Shown: positions 1 through 7,864 of the stretch, one piece after another
How positions within the stretch are numbered: the stretch's first letter is position 1
Layout of the letters: every line of letters begins with the position of its first letter
DNA from: Microbacterium sp. TNHR37B
Lineage (GTDB): Bacteria > Actinomycetota > Actinomycetes > Actinomycetales > Microbacteriaceae
DNA length: 64,000 nt
Direction of reading: 5' to 3'
Assembly (NCBI RefSeq): GCF_001620065.1
Contig: NZ_LQGV01000002.1
Location: 1-64,000 of the forward strand
Made by a program: the position numbers and the translations under genes
Notes under the pieces: generated by a model
Databases searched by the model: none
Seen by the model: only the letters and a program-made list of their open reading frames with translations
What the model was told of the DNA's origin: nothing

Positions 1-2106
1 GGCGGCGGTCGTCCCGGTGCTCCCTTCCAGCAGCGTCCCGGCGGTCCCGGTCGTCCCGGTGGCGCCGGTGGCGGATTCCAGCGTCCCGGCGGCGCGCCCG
101 GCGGTTTCGCCGGTCGGCCCGGCGGGGGCGGCGGTCGTGGCCGCGGTCCCGGCGGCGGCACGGCGGGAGCGTTCGGCAAGGGCGGCGGCAAGTCCAAGCA
201 GCGCAAGTCGCGTCGGGCGAAGCGGCAAGAGTTCGAGATGCGGTCGGCGCCGGTCGTCGGCGGCGTCAACGTCCAGAAGGGCAACGGCGAGATCATTCGC
301 CTGCGCCGCGGCGCATCGATCGCCGACTTCGCCGACAAGCTCGAGGCGCTCAACGGCTACACGGTCCAGCCCGGCACGCTCGTGACCATCCTCTTCAACC
401 TGGGGGAGATGGCCACGGCCACGGAGTCGCTCGACGAGGCCACGTTCGAGGTCCTCGGAGCCGAACTCGGCTACAAGATCCAGATGGTCTCGCCCGAGGA
501 CGAGGACAAGGAGCTCCTCGAAGGCTTCGGTCTCGACCTCGACGCCGAACTCGAAGCGGAGAGCGAGGACGACCTCGAGATCCGTCCGCCCGTCGTCACC
601 GTCATGGGTCACGTCGACCACGGTAAGACGCGGCTTCTCGACGCGATCCGTCAGACGAACGTCGTGGCGGGCGAGGCCGGTGGCATCACGCAGCACATCG
701 GTGCCTACCAGGTGTGGACCGAGCACGACAACATCGAGCGCGCCATCACCTTCATCGACACCCCCGGTCACGAGGCGTTCACCGCCATGCGTGCCCGTGG
801 TGCGCAGGTCACCGATATCGCAATCCTCGTGGTCGCCGCCGACGACGGCATCATGCCGCAGACTGTCGAGGCGCTCAATCACGCCCAGGCGGCCGAGGTT
901 CCGATCGTCGTGGCGGTCAACAAGGTCGACAAGCCCGAGGCCAACCCGGCCAAGGTGCGCCAGCAGCTCACGGAGTACGGTCTGGTCGCCGAGGAGTACG
1001 GCGGCGACGTCATGTTCGTCGACGTGTCGGCCCGACAGGGCACCGGCATCCAGGATCTCCTGGACGCTGTGCTCCTGACCGCCGACGCCGGACTGGACCT
1101 CACGGCCAACCCGAACAAGGCGGCGCGCGGTGTCGCGATCGAAGCGAAGCTCGACAAGGGCCGCGGTTCGGTCGCCACGGTGCTGATCCAGTCCGGAACG
1201 CTCCGCGTCGGCGACGCGATCGTCGCCGGTACCGCCTACGGACGCGTTCGCGCCATGATCGACGAGAACGGCGAGCCGGTCGAAGAGGCCTACCCGTCGC
1301 GTCCCGTGCAGGTGCAGGGTCTGAACTCGGTGCCGCGTGCCGGTGACGTCTTCATCGTCACGGAAGAGGACCGCACGGCGCGGCAGATCGCCGAGAAGCG
1401 GGAAGCCGCCGAGCGCAACGCCCAGCTGGCCAAGGCGCGCAAGCGTATTTCGCTCGAGGACTTCACCCGCGCTCTCGAAGAGGGCAAGGTCGAGTCGCTC
1501 AACCTCATCATCAAGGGCGACGTGTCCGGTGCCGTCGAGGCGCTGGAGGAGTCGCTCCTCAAGATCGAGGTCGACGACTCGGTGCAGCTGCGGATCATCC
1601 ACCGCGGTGTCGGTGCGATCACCGAGTCCGACATCAACCTGGCCACGATCGACAACGCCATCGTGATCGGCTTCAACGTCCGCCCCGACACCAAGGCCCG
1701 CGAGCGTGCGGCCCGCGAAGGTGTGGACGTGCGCTTCTACTCCGTCATCTACAACGCGATCGACGACGTGGAGCAGTCCCTCAAGGGTCTCCTCAAGCCG
1801 GAGTACGAAGAGGTCCAGTCGGGTGTCGCCGAGATCCGCGAGGTGTTCCGCTCCTCCAAGTTCGGAAACATCGCCGGTGTCATCGTGCGCTCGGGAACCA
1901 TTACCCGCAACGCCAAGGCCCGCGTCATCCGCGACGGCGTCGTCATCGCCGATGGCCTGGCCATCGAGTCGCTGCGTCGTTTCAAGGACGACGTCACCGA
2001 GGTCCGTACCGACTTCGAGGCCGGTATCGGGCTCGGCAAGTACAACGACATCCAGGTGGGCGACGAGATCGAGACCACCGAAATGGTCGAGAAGCCGCGC
2101 GGCTGA
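1..2106 (+). CDS. infB: Translation initiation factor IF-2 (5' end outside window)
   Basis: GTPase that brings initiator fMet-tRNA to the 30S subunit and promotes 50S joining. The reading frame is open from base 1, so the N-terminus is missing. The first 60 or so visible codons encode a Gly/Arg/Pro-rich linker, then a Lys/Arg block, as in actinobacterial IF-2. The G domain is complete: G1 GHVDHGKT at 607-630, G3 DTPGHE from 757, G4 NKVDK from 919. The beta-barrel and fMet-tRNA-binding domains follow and the C-terminus (VEKPRG) looks normal. rbfA lies 167 bp downstream, after a strong inverted repeat. Identity is certain; only the length is unknown. Confidence 0.98.
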   Translation, partial: GGGRPGAPFQQRPGGPGRPGGAGGGFQRPGGAPGGFAGRPGGGGGRGRGPGGGTAGAFGKGGGKSKQRKSRRAKRQEFEMRSAPVVGGVNVQKGNGEIIRLRRGASIADFADKLEALNGYTVQPGTLVTILFNLGEMATATESLDEATFEVLGAELGYKIQMVSPEDEDKELLEGFGLDLDAELEAESEDDLEIRPPVVTVMGHVDHGKTRLLDAIRQTNVVAGEAGGITQHIGAYQVWTEHDNIERAITFIDTPGHEAFTAMRARGAQVTDIAILVVAADDGIMPQTVEALNHAQAAEVPIVVAVNKVDKPEANPAKVRQQLTEYGLVAEEYGGDVMFVDVSARQGTGIQDLLDAVLLTADAGLDLTANPNKAARGVAIEAKLDKGRGSVATVLIQSGTLRVGDAIVAGTAYGRVRAMIDENGEPVEEAYPSRPVQVQGLNSVPRAGDVFIVTEEDRTARQIAEKREAAERNAQLAKARKRISLEDFTRALEEGKVESLNLIIKGDVSGAVEALEESLLKIEVDDSVQLRIIHRGVGAITESDINLATIDNAIVIGFNVRPDTKARERAAREGVDVRFYSVIYNAIDDVEQSLKGLLKPEYEEVQSGVAEIREVFRSSKFGNIAGVIVRSGTITRNAKARVIRDGVVIADGLAIESLRRFKDDVTEVRTDFEAGIGLGKYNDIQVGDEIETTEMVEKPRG

Positions 2107-2134
2107 CCACCCCGGTCGCTCGGCTATGGCTTCC

Positions 2135-2204
2135 GGATTCGGATGCCCGCCCTCGGCAAGAGTGGGGCCCCGGCCCCAATTGCCTCGGTCGGGCATCCGA
2201 ATCC
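2135..2204 (+). terminator. Nested inverted repeat between infB and rbfA
   Basis: Perfect 15-bp arms GGATTCGGATGCCCG (2135-2149) and CGGGCATCCGAATCC (2190-2204) enclose a second small hairpin TGGGGCC/GGCCCCA (2163-2178). There is no U-tract. It could end or attenuate infB transcription before rbfA, or protect the infB 3' end. The seen fact is the dyad; the role is inferred. Confidence 0.5.
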
Positions 2205-2273
2205 TCCAGCCTCCGCCGAGCGCCGCGATGTATCTCGCCGGGCAGGCGGGGCGAGTGGAAGAAGGAGAAGGAA

Positions 2274-2705
2274 ATGGCTTCGGAACGTCAGGCTCGACTG
2301 GCTGACCGCATTCGCGTGCTCATCGCCGAGCGTCTCGAGAAGGGGCTGCGCGACCCGCGGCTCGGGTTCGTGACCATCACCGACGTGCGCGTCACGGGCG
2401 ACCTGCAGCACGCGTCCGTGTTCTACACGGTGTACGGCTCCGACCAGGAGCGTGCCGACTCCGCCGCTGCCCTGACCGCGGCAACGGGAATGCTCCGCAG
2501 CGAAGTCGGTCGCAAGCTCGGTGTGCGGCTCACTCCGACGCTGGAGTTCATCCACGATGCGCTTCCGGAGAACGCCGGTCACATCGAAGACCTCCTCCGC
2601 GAGGCGCGGGAGCGAGACGCTGCGGTGGCGGGAATCGCGACCGGCGCCAGCTACGCCGGCGATGAGGACCCCTACGTCAAGCCGCGCGAGGCCGACGAGG
2701 ACTGA
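2274..2705 (+). CDS. rbfA: 30S ribosome-binding factor A
   Basis: Small KH-fold protein that binds immature 30S subunits and helps finish the 16S rRNA 5' end. 143 aa, a usual length. Family features are visible: an N-terminal ADRIRVLIAERLEKG helix, DPRLGFVTITDVRVTGDL, and the C-terminal TPTLEFIHDALPENAGHIEDLL block. The acidic tail after about residue 120 is typical of actinobacterial members. The ATG at 2274 has a good Shine-Dalgarno (GAAGGAGAAGG) just upstream. It follows infB, as in most bacteria, but truB does not come directly after: three other genes are placed between. Confidence 0.96.
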   Translation: MASERQARLADRIRVLIAERLEKGLRDPRLGFVTITDVRVTGDLQHASVFYTVYGSDQERADSAAALTAATGMLRSEVGRKLGVRLTPTLEFIHDALPENAGHIEDLLREARERDAAVAGIATGASYAGDEDPYVKPREADED

Positions 2706-2732
2706 TCCGTCCCGCGTCAGCGCGACACGGAC

Positions 2733-3218
2733 TCAGCGCGACAGCTCGCGGCCCCACGCGGTCGCCCGGTCGAGTTCGCCGGGCTCCAGCGGGCCGCTCT
2801 TGCCGGTCACGAAGAAGTCCACGTTCTCCGCGGGAACGGTGGCGTGTTGGCGGACCGCTTTCGCTGCGGCTGCTGCCGCCGACCCGCCCCAGCGGCTGTG
2901 ACCCTGCTTCGTGCCGAACGTCGCGATGCGGGGCACCGGAAGCGGCGTGGGCAGGGAGTCCAGCCACTCGCGGATGCCCGTCGGAGTTCCCGCGCCGCCG
3001 TCGGTCTTGGCTGCCTCTCGGGTCGCCGGGCGCGACATCGAGAATGCGTGCGTCGGTCCGCCCACGAGGAGCAGATCGATGTCGTCCGGCAACGTCCTCG
3101 GGGCTTCGGCGACCGGTACGACCGTGGCCGATCCCGTCTCCCGAAGACCGGCCGCGACCGCCTCGGCCACCTCGAGCGTGTTCCCGAACTGAGACTCGAC
3201 CACGATGAGGGTTCTCAT
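2733..3218 (-). CDS. Flavodoxin-like protein
   Basis: 161-aa single-domain flavodoxin fold. The N-terminus MRTLIVVESQFGNTLEVAEAV carries the FMN phosphate-binding loop (ESQFGNT, residues 8-14), and LLLVGGPTHAFSMSRP matches the flavin-contact loop of flavodoxin-like proteins. It probably binds FMN and transfers electrons or senses redox state; the partner is not visible. It converges with rbfA (28 bp gap). The start is supported by a TAACCT box 7 nt upstream. A quinone-reductase (WrbA-like) role is less likely given the small size. Confidence 0.8.
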   Translation of the reverse strand: MRTLIVVESQFGNTLEVAEAVAAGLRETGSATVVPVAEAPRTLPDDIDLLLVGGPTHAFSMSRPATREAAKTDGGAGTPTGIREWLDSLPTPLPVPRIATFGTKQGHSRWGGSAAAAAAKAVRQHATVPAENVDFFVTGKSGPLEPGELDRATAWGRELSR

Positions 3219-3225
3219 GCCGCGC

Positions 3226-3231
3226 AGGTTA
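3226..3231 (-). promoter_or_regulatory. -10 box of flavodoxin gene, leaderless layout
   Basis: On the minus strand TAACCT is followed by 7 nt and then the ATG at 3218, so the transcript should begin at or next to the start codon. Confidence 0.5.
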
Positions 3232-3287
3232 CGCCCTACCTCGGCGGCATCGATGGCTCACGGGCCGGGAAAACCAGCCGACGGAGC

Positions 3288-4154
3288 TCAGCGCGGGAGC
3301 CGCGCCACCCCGCCCTCCACCTCGATCAAGCCGTCGGCTACGAGGGAGTCGATGGCGCGGTCGCGCTGACCGGCGTCGGGCCAGTCCGTCGCGAGTTGGT
3401 CCAGCGGGTGGGCGTCCGGCGCCGCATCGCGCAGCGTCTTCAGCACCGCGCCGCGGGCCTGACGGTCGCTCCCTTCGTACCGCGCCTGCTTGCGGCGGGT
3501 GTCGCCGGTATCGGGGTAGCCGGCGGCGCGCCAGGCGCAGAATGCGGCGAGCGGACACCGGTCGCAGTGGGGCACTCGCGCGGTGCAGACGACGGCCCCG
3601 AGCTCCATGGCGGCTGCATTGACGACGGCTGCCGCTGTGTCGTCGTCGGGGAGGATCGCGGTCATCGCGGCGAGATCGCCGCGGCTGGGCGGGCCGGGCT
3701 GTGCGCGCCCGTCGACAGCGCGAGCCAGCACCCGCCGCGTGTTCGTGTCGACAACGGGATGTCGGTCGCCGTAGGCGAAGACCGCGACCGCCCGCGCCGT
3801 GTAGTCGCCGATCCCGGTCAGCGCGAGGAGGGCGTCCACGTCGCGCGGCACGACACCGCCGTGTCGTGAGGTGATCTGCACCGCGGCTCGGTGGAGCCAC
3901 AACGCCCGACGGGGGTAGCCGAGGTTTGCCCATTGCATCACCGCGTCCGCGGGTGGCGCGGCGGCCAGTGCCGCCGGAGTCGGCCAGCGGTCCAGCCACG
4001 CCTCGAGTCGGGGAATGACGCGGGCGACGGGCGTCTGCTGCAGCATGAACTCGCTGACCAGCACGCCCCACGCCCCGAAGCCCGGAGCGCGCCACGGCAA
4101 GTCTCGCGCGTGATCCCGGTACCACGCGATCAGCGGCGTCGCGAGGTCGGGCAT
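3288..4154 (-). CDS. mutY: A/G-specific adenine DNA glycosylase
   Basis: Base-excision repair enzyme that removes adenine mispaired with 8-oxoguanine. 288 aa. Catalytic Glu35 sits in VSEFMLQQTPV; the helix-hairpin-helix is LTGIGDYTARAV (about 112-123); Asp136 in VVDTNTRRVLAR is the second catalytic residue. The 4Fe-4S cluster loop has C190, C197, C200 and C206 (C-x6-C-x2-C-x5-C). The C-terminal NUDIX-like 8-oxoG recognition domain of E. coli MutY (about 350 aa) is absent; instead about 65 residues resembling a small winged helix follow (LDQLATDWPDAGQRDRAIDSL). The ATG lies 6 nt after a TAGGCT box. It is divergent from the kinase gene at 4191 with only 36 bp between. Confidence 0.92.
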   Translation of the reverse strand: MPDLATPLIAWYRDHARDLPWRAPGFGAWGVLVSEFMLQQTPVARVIPRLEAWLDRWPTPAALAAAPPADAVMQWANLGYPRRALWLHRAAVQITSRHGGVVPRDVDALLALTGIGDYTARAVAVFAYGDRHPVVDTNTRRVLARAVDGRAQPGPPSRGDLAAMTAILPDDDTAAAVVNAAAMELGAVVCTARVPHCDRCPLAAFCAWRAAGYPDTGDTRRKQARYEGSDRQARGAVLKTLRDAAPDAHPLDQLATDWPDAGQRDRAIDSLVADGLIEVEGGVARLPR

Positions 4155-4160
4155 CCTCTC

Positions 4161-4166
4161 AGCCTA
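4161..4166 (-). promoter_or_regulatory. -10 box of mutY, leaderless layout
   Basis: Minus-strand TAGGCT, 6 nt before the ATG at 4154. It lies back to back with the plus-strand box at 4179-4184. Confidence 0.55.
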
Positions 4167-4178
4167 CGTCCCGTCGCC

Positions 4179-4184
4179 TAGGCT
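4179..4184 (+). promoter_or_regulatory. -10 box of the P-loop kinase gene, leaderless layout
   Basis: TAGGCT followed by 6 nt and the GTG start at 4191. Any -35 contact would fall in or beside the first codons of mutY. Confidence 0.55.
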
Positions 4185-4190
4185 GGTCGG

Positions 4191-4871
4191 GTGCGCCTGC
4201 CCGTCACCCCCGCTGCCACGCTGTGGCGTGCCCTCCGCGACGAAGCCCGCCGCACGTACCCGCGCGGGCGCGTGATGATCGCCGTGGACGGCGAAGACGG
4301 CGCCGGCAAGACGCGCTTCGCCGACAACCTCGCGGCGGTGTTCCGCGAGGACGGATCGGCGGTCTTCCGCGCGTCGATGGACGACTTCCACCGCCCCCGC
4401 GCCGAACGCTATGCCCGGGGCCGCACCTCGCCCGAGGGTTTTTACCGTGACTCATACGACGAGGCGACCTTCCGGCGTGTGCTGATCGACCCGTTCCGCT
4501 CCGGGGCAACCCCCGACGCGGGCTTCCAGCTGGCCGCGTTCGACCTCGTGCGTGACGAGCCCCGCCCCGCCGAGTGGGTCACCGCTCCCCGCGACGCCGT
4601 GCTCATCGTCGACGGGATGTTCCTGCACCGTCCGGAACTGCGCGGCATCTGGCACTGGTCGATCTGGCTCGATGCCCCTCTCGACGTTCGATATGCCCGC
4701 ATGGCGGAGCGGGACGGAACCGATCCCGACCCGGCGGCCGAGAGCAACCGCCGCTACCGCGAGGGTCAGGAACTCTATCTGAAGGACGCCCGCCCCCGCG
4801 CTGCCGCATCGGTGATCGTCGACAACACCGACCCCGCCGCCCCGTCCCGCGTCTACCAGGACTTCTGTTGA
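4191..4871 (+). CDS. Uridine-kinase-like P-loop NTPase
   Basis: 226-aa nucleoside-kinase-fold protein. Walker A GEDGAGKT is at residues 34-41; SMDDFHRPRAERYARG matches the substrate-binding DDFH region of uridine kinase-like proteins; VLIVDGMFLHRPELRGIW is the Walker B/lid region. It probably phosphorylates a nucleoside or a similar small molecule with ATP; the substrate cannot be read from sequence. The GTG start at 4191 fits the TAGGCT box 6 nt upstream. The stop overlaps a possible TTG start of truB at 4868, so the two are probably co-transcribed. Confidence 0.75.
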   Translation: MRLPVTPAATLWRALRDEARRTYPRGRVMIAVDGEDGAGKTRFADNLAAVFREDGSAVFRASMDDFHRPRAERYARGRTSPEGFYRDSYDEATFRRVLIDPFRSGATPDAGFQLAAFDLVRDEPRPAEWVTAPRDAVLIVDGMFLHRPELRGIWHWSIWLDAPLDVRYARMAERDGTDPDPAAESNRRYREGQELYLKDARPRAAASVIVDNTDPAAPSRVYQDFC

Positions 4872-4897
4872 GCGCCTCGACGGCCGGGGAGCGAAGT

Positions 4898-5791
4898 GTG
4901 CCGCGGGGCATCGCCCTCGTGGACAAGCCCGGCGGCATGACCAGCCACGACGTCGTCGCCCGCGCGCGTCGCGCGCTCGACATCCGCAAGATCGGCCACG
5001 CGGGCACGTTGGATCCGATGGCCACGGGGCTTCTCGTCCTCGGAGTGGGAAGCGCCACGCGCCTGCTCACCTTCATCGTCGGACTCGACAAGACCTACGA
5101 GGCCACCATTCGCCTCGGGGTGAGCACCGACTCCGACGACGCCGACGGCGCCGAGACCGCGCGGGCGTCCGCCGAGGTGGTGGCCGCGGTCTCCGATGAC
5201 GCGATCGCTGCGGGCGTCGCGACGTTGACCGGGAGGATCTCCCAGGTGCCCAGCAGGGTGTCGGCCATCAAGATCGGGGGGAAGCGGGCCTACGACCTCG
5301 CCCGCTCCGGCCAGGACGTCGAGTTGGCGGCGCGCGAGGTCACCGTGTCGCGCTTCGCCGTCTCCCGCGTCCGCCGTGACGCTGATGCCGGCACGATCGA
5401 CCTCGACGTGAGCGTCGACTGCTCCAGCGGCACCTACATCCGCGCCCTTGCGCGGGACCTCGGTGCTCACGCGGGGATCGGTGGGCACCTCACGGCGCTC
5501 CGCCGCACGCGGATCGGACCGTTCGCGGTGGCGGACGCAGCGACCGACGTCACCGCTGACCTGCCGCTTCTCGACGAGGCGGACGTCGCTCGACGCGTGC
5601 TCGGTGCGCTCGAGGTCTCCTCCGACGAGGCACGAGACCTCCGCCACGGGAAACGGCTGCTCGGCGCCGCCGATCGCATCCCGGGCCCCATCAGCGCCGC
5701 GATCGACCCCTCGGGGCGACTGGTCGGGATCCTCGAACGGCGGGGGAGCGACCTCAAGAGCCTCATGAACATGCCCGAGGAGGCCGGATGA
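4898..5791 (+). CDS. truB: tRNA pseudouridine-55 synthase
   Basis: Makes pseudouridine 55 in the T-loop of tRNAs. About 297 aa from the GTG at 4898, which gives the standard TruB N-terminus VPRGIALVDKPGGMTSHDVV. A TTG at 4868 overlapping the previous stop would add ten residues without family support. Catalytic Asp39 is in GHAGTLDPMATG; the motif SSGTYIRALARDLG and a C-terminal PUA-like end are present. GGGGAGCGAAG upstream may be the ribosome-binding site. The next gene starts inside its stop (ATGA at 5788), so they are translationally coupled. Confidence 0.94.
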   Translation: MPRGIALVDKPGGMTSHDVVARARRALDIRKIGHAGTLDPMATGLLVLGVGSATRLLTFIVGLDKTYEATIRLGVSTDSDDADGAETARASAEVVAAVSDDAIAAGVATLTGRISQVPSRVSAIKIGGKRAYDLARSGQDVELAAREVTVSRFAVSRVRRDADAGTIDLDVSVDCSSGTYIRALARDLGAHAGIGGHLTALRRTRIGPFAVADAATDVTADLPLLDEADVARRVLGALEVSSDEARDLRHGKRLLGAADRIPGPISAAIDPSGRLVGILERRGSDLKSLMNMPEEAG

Positions 5792-6156
5792 TCCTGTGGT
5801 TCACGCTCGTCCTGATCGGCGTGGCGGTCGTGGTCGGGCTCGTGTGCGTCGTCGCGGGACTCGCGGGCAGACGCCCCGGCGATGTGACCGTCGGCGGGCT
5901 CGCACTGATCCTCCTGCTCCTGATCGCGCAGGTCGTCATGAGCATCATCGCTCCGTTCGCCGGTAACCCGGCGACGGGAAGCCCGCTGGAGTTCTGGGTC
6001 TACCTGGTGTCGGCTGTTCTCCTCCCTCCCGCCGCCGTCGCCTGGGCGCTGCTGGAGCGCAGCCGCTGGAGCACGGTGATCATGGGCATCGCGGCCCTCG
6101 CAGTGGCGGTGATGGTGTGGCGCATGCAGGTCATCTGGACCGTGCAACTGGCGTGA
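5788..6156 (+). CDS. Small four-helix membrane protein
   Basis: 122 aa, not recognised. Four hydrophobic segments are visible at about residues 3-25, 36-58, 68-88 and 95-115, separated by short polar loops (AGRRPGD; GNPATGSP). There is no signal peptide or catalytic motif. It overlaps truB by four bases (ATGA), so it is translated with truB. A conserved unknown membrane protein is the safest call. Confidence 0.7.
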   Translation: MILWFTLVLIGVAVVVGLVCVVAGLAGRRPGDVTVGGLALILLLLIAQVVMSIIAPFAGNPATGSPLEFWVYLVSAVLLPPAAVAWALLERSRWSTVIMGIAALAVAVMVWRMQVIWTVQLA

Positions 6157-6211
6157 TCGCCCGCGCATTCTCCGGACCGGGCCTGTGACGCCCACGGCAG
6201 CGACGCCCGCC

Positions 6212-6217
6212 TATCAT
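6212..6217 (+). promoter_or_regulatory. Possible -10 box upstream of membrane protein gene
   Basis: TATCAT with 9 nt to the ATG at 6227, giving at most a two- or three-base leader. Confidence 0.4.
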
Positions 6218-6226
6218 TGACTGGTC

Positions 6227-6673
6227 ATGTCTTCGTCGCGCCCCCGAATGACCGGAATCGGTCGTGTGCTCGTCGTCGTGTACGCCATCATGGCGCTCGC
6301 CGCCACGGGCCGTTCGTTCGTGCAGATCGTGCAGGACTTCTCGGCCGCCCCCGTCGCCTATCTCCTTTCGGCGGCGGCCGCTGTCGTCTACATCCTCGCG
6401 ACCGTCGCGTTGGTGAAGTCCGGGTCCCGCGCCTGGTACGTCGTCGCCTGGGTGGCGATCTGCTTCGAGTTGGCGGGGGTCGTGGTCGTCGGGACCTTGA
6501 GTCTCGTGGTTCCCGAGCTGTTCGCCCACGACGCCACGGTGTGGTCAGGGTTCGGCTACGGCTACTTCTGGGTGCCGCTCGTCCTCCCCGTTCTCGGCCT
6601 GTGGTGGCTCGCCCGAGGCGGGAGAGAGACGTCCGCCGAGCCTGAGCTGGTTGAGGAGAGGTCGTCCTGGTGA
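6227..6673 (+). CDS. Four-helix membrane protein upstream of ribF
   Basis: 148 aa, function unknown. Hydrophobic segments at about 10-30, 43-63, 70-93 and 110-128, with a short polar C-terminal tail (RGGRETSAEPELVEERSSW). Its stop overlaps the ribF GTG (GTGA at 6670), so ribF translation is coupled to it. The position recalls small membrane proteins often seen between truB and ribF in Microbacteriaceae, but I can assign no function. The ATG at 6227 has a TATCAT box close upstream. Confidence 0.7.
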   Translation: MSSSRPRMTGIGRVLVVVYAIMALAATGRSFVQIVQDFSAAPVAYLLSAAAAVVYILATVALVKSGSRAWYVVAWVAICFELAGVVVVGTLSLVVPELFAHDATVWSGFGYGYFWVPLVLPVLGLWWLARGGRETSAEPELVEERSSW

Positions 6674-7629
6674 TCGTCTTCCATGATGTCGCCGAGGTCC
6701 CCGCAGACTTCGGCCGGACGGTCGTCGCGATCGGCAAGTTCGACGGCGTGCACTCCGGACACCGCGCCGTGGTCGCCCGTGCTCGGATCGAGGCGGCGGG
6801 CACCGATGCCCGCGTCGTCGCCGTGACCTTCGACCGCAACCCGCTCAGCTTCCTCAGCCCGGAGCGCTGTCCCGAGCCCCTGTCGAGCCTCGTTCAGAAG
6901 CTCGACCTCCTCGCGGACGAAGGCGTCGATGCGACGCTCGTGCTGCGTTTCGACGCGGAGCTGGCCGGTCTCGGGGCGAGGGAGTTCGTCGAGCGCGTGC
7001 TCGTCGAGGGGCTTCGCGCCGTGACCGTCATGGTGGGCGACGACTTCCGCTTCGGTCGGGGCGGGGAGGGCGATCCGGACTTCCTCGCACGGATGGGCGC
7101 CGAGCACGGTTTCGCCGTCGACGTCGTCGGAGACGTGCAGGGGGCCGGGCGTCGGGTCTCGTCCACCTGGGTGCGCGAATCTCTGCGATCGGGAGACGTC
7201 GAAGGTGCGGCGCGGCTGCTGGGTCGAGCTCACACGATGCGCGGGCGCGTGGTGCACGGGCTCCAGCGCGGGCGCGAGCTGGGATATCCGACCGCCAATC
7301 TGTCGGCCGACGCCGAAGGCTTCGTTCCCGCTGACGGGGTCTATGCGGGCTGGCTCGTCGACGAGGGCGCGCCGGGAGAGGCAGGGCACGCCGTGACCCG
7401 GTATCCGGCGGCCATCTCCGTGGGCACCAACCCGACCTTCGACGACGTCGAGCAGCGGCAGGTCGAGGCGTACGTGCTCGACGAGAGCGACCTCGATCTC
7501 TACGGGCACCGCGTACAGGTGCAGTTCTCGCAGCGCATCCGCGGCATGGTCGCCTTCGAGGGCGTGGAGGCCCTCCAGGCGCAGATGGCCGACGACGTGG
7601 ACCGCACGCGCGTCGCGCTCGGCGTCTGA
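6670..7629 (+). CDS. ribF: Bifunctional riboflavin kinase / FAD synthetase
   Basis: Converts riboflavin to FMN and FMN to FAD. 319 aa, the normal length. The N-terminal FMN adenylyltransferase domain has the nucleotidyltransferase motif GKFDGVHSGH (residues 22-31) and SSTWVRESL near 160. The C-terminal riboflavin-kinase domain has RGRELGYPTANL and ISVGTNPTFDD. The GTG start overlaps the stop of the preceding gene. A hairpin at 7651-7674 closes the transcript. In many actinobacteria ribF is followed by rpsO; here rpsO is about 19 kb away. Confidence 0.95.
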   Translation: MIVFHDVAEVPADFGRTVVAIGKFDGVHSGHRAVVARARIEAAGTDARVVAVTFDRNPLSFLSPERCPEPLSSLVQKLDLLADEGVDATLVLRFDAELAGLGAREFVERVLVEGLRAVTVMVGDDFRFGRGGEGDPDFLARMGAEHGFAVDVVGDVQGAGRRVSSTWVRESLRSGDVEGAARLLGRAHTMRGRVVHGLQRGRELGYPTANLSADAEGFVPADGVYAGWLVDEGAPGEAGHAVTRYPAAISVGTNPTFDDVEQRQVEAYVLDESDLDLYGHRVQVQFSQRIRGMVAFEGVEALQAQMADDVDRTRVALGV

Positions 7630-7650
7630 GTCCGACCCGCTTCGCGCACG

Positions 7651-7674
7651 GGCGTGGGCCTTTCCTCCCACGCC
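7651..7674 (+). terminator. Terminator hairpin after ribF
   Basis: Arms GGCGTGGG (7651-7658) and CCCACGCC (7667-7674) with an 8-nt loop, 22 bp after the ribF stop. No U-tract, as usual at this G+C. Confidence 0.55.
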
Positions 7675-7690
7675 GCGGCCGGACAGGCGC

Positions 7691-7696
7691 TACAAT
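7691..7696 (+). promoter_or_regulatory. -10 box and long leader of the SNF2 helicase gene
   Basis: TACAAT is the best -10 in the gap. It would give a leader of about 160 nt before the ATG at 7865. The leader holds small hairpins, for example CTCGC-agaa-GCGAG near 7731 and ACCGG-cttcgg-CCGGT near 7830. No known riboswitch was recognised. Confidence 0.4.
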
Positions 7697-7864
7697 CGTC
7701 GAGAGGTTTCGTTCCGCCGTCGCCGCAGCTCGCAGAAGCGAGTACCCGCAGCCGGGGGGATCAGATCCCGCCTCACGACGCGGCATCCCGCCGCAGACCC
7801 GACCGCCCGATCGTGGCACGACGGGCATCACCGGCTTCGGCCGGTCTCTACGCTCAGGAGGAGC

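Noticed and set aside
4868-4897. TTG at 4868 as truB start, overlapping the kinase stop
   Set aside because: It would add ten residues that TruB proteins lack; GTG 4898 gives the canonical N-terminus. Not fully excluded.
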